DNA of 64,000 nt from Bacteroidales bacterium (GTDB lineage: Bacteria > Bacteroidota > Bacteroidia > Bacteroidales > UBA12077): positions 1-64,000 of the forward strand of contig JANQHE010000005.1 in the NCBI GenBank assembly GCA_028282785.1. Reading direction: 5' to 3'. The position numbers and the translations under genes are program-made. This document shows positions 1-6,337 of this stretch, one piece after another (within the stretch, counting starts at the first letter, position 1; each line of letters begins with the position of its first letter). The notes below the pieces were generated by a model. The model was not told where the DNA came from. It did no database searches and saw nothing but the letters and a program-made list of their open reading frames with translations.

Positions 1-2
1 TT

Positions 3-1328
3 GATAACCTTACCATGACGTATGACGGAAACCAACTAAAAACAGCTGATGATAGTGGGGATTTAGCATTAGGTTTTTATGATGGAACTGATGCTGAAAT
101 AGAGTACCATTATGACCATAATGGAAATATGGATGTTGACGATAATAAAGGGTTTACGTTTACTTATAATTATTTGAACTTACCAAAAGAGATCGTTGGT
201 GGAAATGATACGGTAAGGTATATTTATGATGCAAGTGGAGAAAAGTTAAGCAAAGAACTTACACAGGGCGGAGCAGTTAGTTACACTGATTATGTTGGGA
301 ATTTTGTATATAAAGAAGGAGATTTGGATTATATCTTAACCAGTGAAGGACGAATTACAGAACCAGTTTCAGGAACTATACAATACGAATACTTCTTAAA
401 AGATCATTTGGGTAACACTCGCACTGTTTTTGCGGATGGAAACGGCGATGGAGTACTGGCAGACAATGAAGTGTTACAGGAAACACATTATTACCCTTTC
501 GGAATGAGCATTGGAGATTTAGCTATTGACCGTGGAGCTGATAATAAACTAAAATATAATGGTAAGGAATTGCAGGATGATATGCTTAATGGAGTAAAAT
601 TGAACCTTTACGCATACGGTGCTCGTTATTATATGCCAGACGTACCTGTTTTTACTACGCAAGACCCGCTTACAGAATGGTTTTCTGACCAGAGTCCTTA
701 TCTATACGCTTACAATAACCCTATAAGATTCACAGATTTTAAGGGGATGAATGCTAAAGATAAAGTTAAAAAAGAAAAAGATCCAGAAAAGAAAACAGAA
801 AAGAGAAGGTTTTTTAAAAAGAAAGGTAAAAATGGTGAAGATATTGTAGAAGTTTTGCATGATGATGTTGTGTATAAACCGGATAAAGCTGATAGAAAAA
901 AACGAAGGAAATATAAAAGGTTAATGAGGGAAGTAAAAAAATATCAGAAAAATAAAATAAAAAAAGCGGATAGATTCACAAGTTGGATTTTAAGGAATAT
1001 TGATTCGGAAGCACTAAATGAAATACTAGATGCACGTTATCAACCAGATGAAATGGATAGTAACACTTTTAAATATATTCATGACATTCGAAAGGGAGAA
1101 GAAAATGATACAGAGCCAGACGGTGAAATAAAAACTGATTCGCAAGGAAGACCAATTGTTGATAGTATCCCATACATTGTGACTGAAGATATGTGTAAGG
1201 ATAGAAGAAATGGTAAGAAATATCTGACAAGACCAACAATAAATGGAACATATGAAAGTCTTGAGCCAGGTGATACATCACATTGGAATTATATTTATAA
1301 AGATACAACTAAGAATTCAGGAAATTAA
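3..1328 (+). CDS. RHS-repeat polymorphic toxin, C-terminal part (5' end outside window)
   Basis: The reading frame is open to the left edge, so the ATG at 15 is probably internal and the N-terminus lies upstream. The visible part has YD-type repeats (about residues 1-90 counted from 15), then the RHS-associated core (DHLGNTRTVFADGNGDG, ETHYYPFGM, ARYYMPDVPVFTTQDPL, SPYLYAYNNPIRFTDFKGM). After the core's usual end point, about residue 244, comes a lysine-rich C-terminus of about 190 residues that I do not recognise. In RHS proteins the part after the core is the variable toxin tip, delivered by contact or secretion. The 9-bp gap to the lipoprotein gene downstream suggests co-expression with its immunity partner. 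RHS identity is firm; toxin activity is inferred. Confidence 0.85.
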   Translation, partial: DNLTMTYDGNQLKTADDSGDLALGFYDGTDAEIEYHYDHNGNMDVDDNKGFTFTYNYLNLPKEIVGGNDTVRYIYDASGEKLSKELTQGGAVSYTDYVGNFVYKEGDLDYILTSEGRITEPVSGTIQYEYFLKDHLGNTRTVFADGNGDGVLADNEVLQETHYYPFGMSIGDLAIDRGADNKLKYNGKELQDDMLNGVKLNLYAYGARYYMPDVPVFTTQDPLTEWFSDQSPYLYAYNNPIRFTDFKGMNAKDKVKKEKDPEKKTEKRRFFKKKGKNGEDIVEVLHDDVVYKPDKADRKKRRKYKRLMREVKKYQKNKIKKADRFTSWILRNIDSEALNEILDARYQPDEMDSNTFKYIHDIRKGEENDTEPDGEIKTDSQGRPIVDSIPYIVTEDMCKDRRNGKKYLTRPTINGTYESLEPGDTSHWNYIYKDTTKNSGN

Positions 1329-1337
1329 TAAAATATT

Positions 1338-2156
1338 ATGAGACGAATTATATTTTTAATCGTAATTAGCTTGTGCTTATTTTCTTGTAAAAAAAGTACA
1401 AAAGTTGAAGTTGAATTATATAAAGATGGGAAAGTGAAATATGAGAAAAAGTTTCTCTATCCTAATGATACACTTAATTATACTTATACGGAGTATTACA
1501 ATAATGGAATTATAAAGGATAATTACAAAGTTGTAAATGGGAATATACATGGTAGAGCAATAGCCTATTATCAATCAGGAAATATTGAAAATATTTCTGA
1601 CTACGTTTGTGGTAAATTACATGGACTCAACTTAGTCTATAATGATAATAAAGAACTCGTTAGAGAATCACTTTATTTAAACAATCGGCAAAAGATATAC
1701 TTAGCATACCAGAAAAATAAAAAAAATTATATTAAAAAGCTCGCTTATATTGTAAATAATGGGAAAGCTAAGGGGGTTGGACAAATGGTTATAAAAGAGA
1801 CCGGTAATATTGACTATGATTTAACTTATTATTATCAAATTTTTATTGAGGAAGATACAGTAAAATTGGGTGAGATTATTAAAAGTAGTATTGTTCCTGT
1901 AATTGGTAATTGCAATGAAGAATGTTATATTGAAATAGAAATGGGAGAATTTGATGATACTTTCACAATGATTAATAAGAGTGAAGTTGAAGAATTTGAA
2001 TTAAATAATTTGGACACCCTATTATATGATCATAAGGCTGACAAAGTTGGTATTAATTTAATTATGGGAAGAATGAGTGTAAGAAGTAGAATAGATGGTA
2101 GTCTGCTTGGAGAACTTTATATTTATAGAGATTATTACGTTGAATTTTCTGATTAG
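1338..2156 (+). CDS. Lipoprotein with MORN/YwqK-like repeats, candidate immunity protein
   Basis: 272 residues. The N-terminus is a lipoprotein signal (MRRIIFLIVISLCLFSC, lipobox LFSC), so the mature protein is probably lipid-anchored. Residues about 45-130 hold tyrosine/glycine-rich repeats such as YYNNGIIKDNYKVVNGNIHG and YYQSGNIENIS, resembling the MORN-variant repeats of the YwqK family (labelled antitoxins in databases). The rest is unassigned. It starts 9 bp after an RHS toxin tip, the usual place for a cognate immunity gene, and a similar lipoprotein follows the second RHS tip at 3539. The immunity role is inferred from position; an unrelated envelope lipoprotein is possible. Confidence 0.65.
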   Translation: MRRIIFLIVISLCLFSCKKSTKVEVELYKDGKVKYEKKFLYPNDTLNYTYTEYYNNGIIKDNYKVVNGNIHGRAIAYYQSGNIENISDYVCGKLHGLNLVYNDNKELVRESLYLNNRQKIYLAYQKNKKNYIKKLAYIVNNGKAKGVGQMVIKETGNIDYDLTYYYQIFIEEDTVKLGEIIKSSIVPVIGNCNEECYIEIEMGEFDDTFTMINKSEVEEFELNNLDTLLYDHKADKVGINLIMGRMSVRSRIDGSLLGELYIYRDYYVEFSD

Positions 2157-2275
2157 ATATCTAAGCCCAATTCCGTTAGTAACAATATAATGAAATTAAA
2201 AAACTAGGTGCGATTTGTAATTACGTTTTAATTTTTATCGAATTTATAATTTATCAAATCAAGAAGCATTTATTA

Positions 2276-2346
2276 TATATTATTTACGATACAGCAGGAA
2301 TAAAGTTAGGCAAAGAACTTGTACAAAGCGGAGCAATTAGTTACCC
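2276..2346 (+). pseudogene. RHS repeat remnant
   Basis: Translated from 2282, the bases read IYDTAGIKLGKELVQSGAISY. This aligns with IYDASGEKLSKELTQGGAVSY in the first RHS gene (about 218-285). There is no start codon, and the similarity ends exactly where a palindromic REP-like element begins. It is a scrap of an older RHS copy left between cassettes. Confidence 0.7.
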
Positions 2347-2378
2347 CAGCTCGCGCGGACTTGTAGTCCGGGTGTAAG
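2345..2378 (+). repeat. REP-like palindrome, copy 1
   Basis: Contains CCAGCTCGCGC followed by a perfect 6-bp stem CGGACT-TGT-AGTCCG (2356-2370) and GGGTGTAAG. A related copy at 5037 has the same left shoulder CCAGCTnGCGC and right shoulder GTGTAA around a different stem. An inverted relative sits at 54421. Such palindromes are typical of REP elements mobilised by RAYT transposases, and a RAYT remnant lies at 43709. Confidence 0.55.
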
Positions 2379-2467
2379 ATATAACAATAAACCCTGAACG
2401 AATCGATTTTGGAAGTGGTGACAGCATTAATTTTATTTACGATGCAGCAGGAGTAAAACACGCCAGG

Positions 2468-3526
2468 TTGATAGATGGCAACGAGACAGGCGACCGTTAT
2501 TACATAGGCAATATGGAATACAACCAAACACAAACATTAGAGTTTATACATACCAGCGAAGGCCGTGTACGGTATAATGGAGTTGATTATGCCTACGATT
2601 ATTACCTAAAGGACCATTTGGGTAACACACGTACTGTTTTTGCTGATGGTAATGGCGATGGAATACTGGCAGATAATGAAGTGTTACAGGAAACTCATTA
2701 TTACCCTTTCGGAATGAGTATTGGAGATTTAGCTGTTGACAGGGGAGCTGACAATAAAATAAAGTTCGGTGCTAAAGAATTACAAGATGATGTGTTAAAT
2801 GGAGTAAAGCTGAATCTTTATGATTATAATACTCGTTATTACATGCCAGATGTGCCTGTTTTTACCACGAATGATTTATTGTCAGAAACCTACTCTTTCC
2901 AAAGTACATATGCGTATGCAATTAATAATCCGATTAGATTTACAGATTTTTTAGGAATGGGGCCTGAAGATGAAGTGAAAAGGAAGAAAGAAACTGATGT
3001 TAAGTTAGTTGCTTATTGTTTAAGGCAAGGATTACAGTTAGCTAGTATGGCTGTAAGTCAGTATAGTTCGCTTTTTGGAGCAGCTGGAGACGCAATTGGA
3101 GTAACGGAAGGACAATTGCTTCCAAATCCTGATTATGCATCTATGGACTTAACCATCGCAGAGACTTCATTGGAAATTTCATTGAGCAATGGTGATTTTG
3201 AAGATTTTACAGAAGTAGTGACTGATGTAAATAACACACTTGAAGAATATGACTTAAATATGATTGATTCATATTTATTGTCAGATGAACAATTAGACCA
3301 ACTTACAAATGGAGATATTACATTGGATGACCTTACCGATTCAAAAGTAGATGCTGATGATTTAACGAGTGAGATGGATATGGAAGGAAATGAAGATAAA
3401 ATTAATGTATTATTTAATAGACCTGATGAAGAAGGATTTTCCGAGAATCAATTTTTAGTTAATGGAACTATAGCACTATTTAAAAAAGGAGAAGAAGTAA
3501 AAAAGGAAGATGAAACAAAACAATAA
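2468..3526 (+). CDS. Orphan RHS tip (core plus variable C-terminus), cassette 2
   Basis: The frame is open from 2378 (after TAA at 2375). The first usable start is a TTG at 2468 inside RHS sequence, so this is an RHS tip without the large N-terminal shell. The core (KDHLGNTRTVFADGNGDGIL, ETHYYPFGM, TRYYMPDVPVFTT, NNPIRFTDFLGM) is almost the same as in the first gene. After GM, about residue 166, the sequence becomes an unrelated acidic C-terminus of roughly 185 residues with an alanine/glycine stretch (LFGAAGDAIG) and aspartate-rich segments. I cannot name the toxin fold. It may be silent until recombined into the full-length gene through the core. Immunity-like genes follow at 3539 and 4002. 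Confidence 0.7.
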   Translation: MIDGNETGDRYYIGNMEYNQTQTLEFIHTSEGRVRYNGVDYAYDYYLKDHLGNTRTVFADGNGDGILADNEVLQETHYYPFGMSIGDLAVDRGADNKIKFGAKELQDDVLNGVKLNLYDYNTRYYMPDVPVFTTNDLLSETYSFQSTYAYAINNPIRFTDFLGMGPEDEVKRKKETDVKLVAYCLRQGLQLASMAVSQYSSLFGAAGDAIGVTEGQLLPNPDYASMDLTIAETSLEISLSNGDFEDFTEVVTDVNNTLEEYDLNMIDSYLLSDEQLDQLTNGDITLDDLTDSKVDADDLTSEMDMEGNEDKINVLFNRPDEEGFSENQFLVNGTIALFKKGEEVKKEDETKQ

Positions 3527-3538
3527 TAAATTACTGAT

Positions 3539-4015
3539 ATGAAGAATATTTTTTTAATAGCTACAATTATATTTTTGATTGGAATTATTTTTTCATGTAG
3601 AGAAAATAAAGATTATGCTGGAAATAAAGTTTTAGAGTGGCATGATTCATTAGAAACAAATCCTAAAAAGGTTTTCTTGTACTACAAAAGGAATGATTTA
3701 AACAATGGACTTATAAAGCAATATAGAAAGGATAGTTCATTAAAATATGAGATGCCAATAAAAAATGGAGTTGAACATGGTTTGGTAAAAGTCTATTTTT
3801 CAAATGATTCTTTGAATTATAAAGCAAATTATAAGAATGGATTAATGGATGGTTTAATAGAAAGCTATGATAGTAAAGGAAACCTAAAATTTATAGGAAA
3901 CTATCTGGAAAATAAGAAAAATGGAGAGTGGAATTATTATAATAACGATGGTTTGATAATTAAAACCGAAGTTTATAAGAATGATACATTGATTTCAAAT
4001 AATGAAGAAAATTGA
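3539..4015 (+). CDS. YwqK/MORN-repeat lipoprotein, candidate immunity protein of cassette 2
   Basis: 158 residues with a lipoprotein signal (MKNIFLIATIIFLIGIIFSC). Three MORN-variant repeats follow: NGVEHGLVKVYFSNDSLNYKA, NGLMDGLIESYDSKGNLKF and NKKNGEWNYYNNDGLIIK. This is the layout of the 'toxin-antitoxin YwqK family antitoxin' group. It starts 12 bp after the RHS tip and its 3' end overlaps the next gene by 14 bp, so the three genes look like one cassette. The family is likely from the repeats; the immunity role is inferred from position. Confidence 0.7.
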   Translation: MKNIFLIATIIFLIGIIFSCRENKDYAGNKVLEWHDSLETNPKKVFLYYKRNDLNNGLIKQYRKDSSLKYEMPIKNGVEHGLVKVYFSNDSLNYKANYKNGLMDGLIESYDSKGNLKFIGNYLENKKNGEWNYYNNDGLIIKTEVYKNDTLISNNEEN

Positions 4016-4406
4016 GTTGTTTTTAACACAATTAGAGAATTTTGAAGTAGCAAACTTTTATAAATTCAAATTTGATTCTTTTATGCCGAGTTCTCAAAAT
4101 AGTATTCTAAAAGAATTAAAAAAGAGAAATATGAATGTAAATGAAATAGATAAATTTACAATTCCACCTAAGAACTATTTAGAAACAATAGATAAAGATT
4201 TAGTGTGTCCGAATTGTTTATCGAATAAATATTACAATACGAAAGAACAAGACTCGGTAACTTTTAGTTATGTAACAATAGATTATAATTATGATGCAAA
4301 AATATGTTTAGTCTGTTCATATAGCAAGGATAAAGTGGATAATAAAAAAGTAAAAAAGAGTTTATTTTCAGTTCTCAATTTTATAAAAAAAAGAAGCGGA
4401 AATTAA
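4002..4406 (+). CDS. Small cytosolic protein with a zinc-ribbon-like Cys4 motif
   Basis: 134 residues with no signal peptide. Residues about 69-108 carry CPNC-x(35)-CLVC, four cysteines spaced as in a treble-clef or zinc-ribbon metal site, and the C-terminus is lysine-rich. The start overlaps the preceding lipoprotein gene by 14 bp in another frame, indicating translational coupling. I do not recognise the family. As the last gene of RHS cassette 2 it could be a second, cytoplasmic immunity protein. Confidence 0.55.
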   Translation: MKKIELFLTQLENFEVANFYKFKFDSFMPSSQNSILKELKKRNMNVNEIDKFTIPPKNYLETIDKDLVCPNCLSNKYYNTKEQDSVTFSYVTIDYNYDAKICLVCSYSKDKVDNKKVKKSLFSVLNFIKKRSGN

Positions 4407-4554
4407 TAATAAAAAAGAAGTGCTAGAACTTATTTTCTTACGTTGGCAACAATTAGATATGTTCCAGTATGAGCATTTTTTAACAGGCTAGTTAAGCAAC
4501 AGTCTCACTGTTTTTGCTGATGGTAATGGCGATGGAATACTGGCAGATAATGAA

Positions 4555-5046
4555 GTGTTACAGGAAACTCATTATTACCCTTTCGGAATGAGCATTGGTG
4601 ATTTAGCCGTTGACCGTGGAGTCGATAATAAAATAAAGTTTGGTAGTAAAGAATTACAAGATTACGATTTGAATGGTGTGAATTTAGCATTATATGATTT
4701 TCATGCAAGATTAAAAATGAATGACATTCCTGTTTTTACAACCATTGATCCAAAGGCAGAAAAATACTATGAGTGGAGTCCTTATACGTATGCGTTGAAT
4801 AATCCTATAAGATATATAGATCCAGATGGAATGGATCCTTGTGAAGGACGTGTTAATGGTGCAAAAGTTGAACTATCTAACATAACTAAGAATGAAGATG
4901 GATCTTATACATTTACCGAAACATTAACAGTACAAAAGGATAAGTTGATTTTTAAATCTGCTGATACTGAAAATAACATTTATAAAGAAGAAAGAGAACT
5001 AACGGTAACAGAAACAACGACTACAACAACAATTGATTCCAGCTAG
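4555..5046 (+). CDS. Orphan RHS tip, cassette 3, truncated at both ends
   Basis: RHS similarity starts abruptly near 4495, inside the core (LTVFADGNGDGILADNE); the frame is open from 4492 after TAG at 4489. The first start codon available is GTG at 4555. The core continues (ETHYYPFGM, FHARLKMNDIPVFTTIDP, NNPIRYIDPDGM) and is followed by only about 65 residues of C-terminus ending in a threonine run. The stop TAG at 5044 lies inside a REP-like palindrome, so the tip was probably longer before that insertion. No immunity gene follows. It is most likely a decayed donor tip. Confidence 0.65.
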   Translation: MLQETHYYPFGMSIGDLAVDRGVDNKIKFGSKELQDYDLNGVNLALYDFHARLKMNDIPVFTTIDPKAEKYYEWSPYTYALNNPIRYIDPDGMDPCEGRVNGAKVELSNITKNEDGSYTFTETLTVQKDKLIFKSADTENNIYKEERELTVTETTTTTTIDSS

Positions 5047-5070
5047 CGCACGTTTATAACGCGTGTAACG
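5037..5070 (+). repeat. REP-like palindrome, copy 2
   Basis: CCAGCTAGCGC, then a stem around CACGTT-TAT-AACGCGTG (one extra base in the right arm), then GTGTAACG. The shoulders match copy 1 at 2345. It overlaps the end of RHS cassette 3 and provides that frame's stop codon. Confidence 0.5.
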
Positions 5071-5291
5071 AAAGAAAAAGGGAAAATAAAGGTCATGGAC
5101 CAACATGAATGAAAATGAAATTGAGTTTCCGGTTTTCTGGAAACTCTTTTTGGTAATTTCGTATTTAACTAAAATGATTCTTTAGATTACATTATAATGG
5201 GCGAAGTCCGATTAGTTGCAAACAGAACAAATGCCGATTATGAGTATTTCCTGATAGATCCTGCGTTAGCGGGAGCTTATCCAATATTTTC

Positions 5292-5494
5292 AAGCAAGTA
5301 AAAAAGTATAATCCGAATATCCGAAACACAAAACAAATGGGGTTAAGCATAATTACATATTGGTTAAAGAATCATAATCTTAAAAAAAATTCAATACTTA
5401 TCAGGACATAAATATGTAAGTTCAACAAAACGCTATTATGAATGACATTGAGAGTTTACAAAAGCAATTAAACTTGTTCCATTCATTGAGATAA
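5292..5494 (+). pseudogene. Decayed tyrosine recombinase, C-terminal end
   Basis: Pieces of a Bacteroidota-type tyrosine recombinase can be read across three frames: KQVKKYNPNIRNTKQMG then IITYWLKNHNLKK, KIQYLSGHKYVSSTKRYYE (the GH-x-YVSST-x-RY catalytic box with the active tyrosine), and NDIESLQKQLNLFHSLR, ending at TAA 5492. At least two frameshifts separate the pieces, so it is dead. It suggests that an integrative element once ended here between the RHS cassettes and the toxin-antitoxin pair. Confidence 0.65.
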
Positions 5495-5529
5495 TATGGA
5501 TACATTTTGGATATATCTAAAAATAAATA

Positions 5530-5560
5530 TTGTAAAATAGTAACTAATTAGTTACCTTTG
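5530..5560 (+). promoter_or_regulatory. higBA promoter with overlapping palindromic operator
   Basis: TTG at 5530-5532 and TACCTTTG at 5553-5560 (matches TAnnTTTG) are 20 nt apart, the spacing expected for a Bacteroidota promoter. GTAACTAATTAGTTAC (5540-5555) is a perfect 16-bp palindrome that runs into the -7 box, a natural site for autorepression by the HigA-like protein. The start codon at 5570 leaves a very short leader. Confidence 0.6.
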
Positions 5561-5569
5561 TCGTAGATT

Positions 5570-5905
5570 ATGAAGAGAAGTATAATCTTATACAAAAATT
5601 ACTTTGAAGAGTTTTATTGGACTCAGGAAGAAAAGATACGAATGAAAATAGACTTTGTACTAAACATCATTCGAGATCTTGACCAAATACCAGAACAGTA
5701 TTTTAAGCATTTAAAGAATACTGACGGTTTATATGAAGCAAGAATAAAATTAGGAAGTAATATTTTTAGAATAATATGCTTTTTTGACAAAGGAAACCTT
5801 GTAGTATTGCTAAATGGTTTTCAGAAGAAAAGCCAAAAAACGCCAAAGAAAGAAATAGAATTAGCAGAACGATTAAAAAAGGAATATTATGAAGAACAAA
5901 GCTAA
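5570..5905 (+). CDS. higB: HigB/RelE-type toxin (phage Gp49-like, DUF891)
   Basis: 111 residues in the order expected of Gp49-like HigB toxins: an N-terminal helical part (YWTQEEKIRMKIDFVLNIIRDL), then the beta core LYEARIKLGSNIFRIICFFDKGNLVVLLNGFQKKSQKTPKKEI. The arginines and lysines of GSNIFRI and FQKKSQKTP sit where family members carry RNase residues. In type II systems these toxins cleave mRNA, usually on the ribosome. The gene overlaps the antitoxin gene by 17 bp and precedes it (toxin first), as in hig loci. The operator at 5540 suggests autoregulation. Confidence 0.8.
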   Translation: MKRSIILYKNYFEEFYWTQEEKIRMKIDFVLNIIRDLDQIPEQYFKHLKNTDGLYEARIKLGSNIFRIICFFDKGNLVVLLNGFQKKSQKTPKKEIELAERLKKEYYEEQS

Positions 5906-6191
5906 CATAACAACGCTCGACCAGCACTTGGACAAAGCTTACGGAAAGCGTGGAGAAGAAAAAAGAGAAGACTTTGAAAGAAGTTATGAAGCTTTTAAAT
6001 TAGGAGTGTTGATACGAGAAGCCAGGAAGAAAGCGAATTTAACGCAAGAACAACTGGCAGAGAAAACAGGAACAAAAAGAACTTACATCAGTCGAATAGA
6101 ACATGATGCAAGTGATATCCGATTATCCACTCTACTTAGAATCATTGAAAAAGGTTTGGGTGGCAAATTAGAATTAAACATAAACTTATAA
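5889..6191 (+). CDS. higA: HigA-type antitoxin, XRE helix-turn-helix
   Basis: 100 residues. The C-terminal part is a Cro/CI-type helix-turn-helix (LGVLIREARKKANLTQEQLA, then EKTGTKRTYISRIEHDAS). The N-terminal 30 residues are charged and probably wrap the toxin. It overlaps the HigB-like toxin by 17 bp. By family it neutralises the toxin and represses the shared promoter, where the 16-bp palindrome at 5540 is the obvious target. Confidence 0.82.
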   Translation: MKNKANITTLDQHLDKAYGKRGEEKREDFERSYEAFKLGVLIREARKKANLTQEQLAEKTGTKRTYISRIEHDASDIRLSTLLRIIEKGLGGKLELNINL

Positions 6192-6229
6192 AATCCACAC
6201 AGGTAAAGACAGGTAACTTGCTCCGCTAG

Positions 6230-6272
6230 GAGGCTTCTACTTGCTTTACAACATAGAAACCTCTTCTTTTTT
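6230..6272 (+). terminator. Probable intrinsic terminator after higBA
   Basis: GAGGCTTCTA (6230-6239) pairs with TAGAAACCTC (6254-6263) with one mismatch, followed by TTCTTTTTT. Confidence 0.4.
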
Positions 6273-6337
6273 GCCAAATTTATAATTCGGCATGCAAAGC
6301 ATGACAGCCTCTTTTAATTGATAAAATAACGTATTTT

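Noticed and set aside
5197-5301. 34-codon frame MGEVRLVANRTNADYEYF
   Set aside because: Too short to support as a gene, and its end overlaps the recombinase relic in another frame. It may be another decayed piece.
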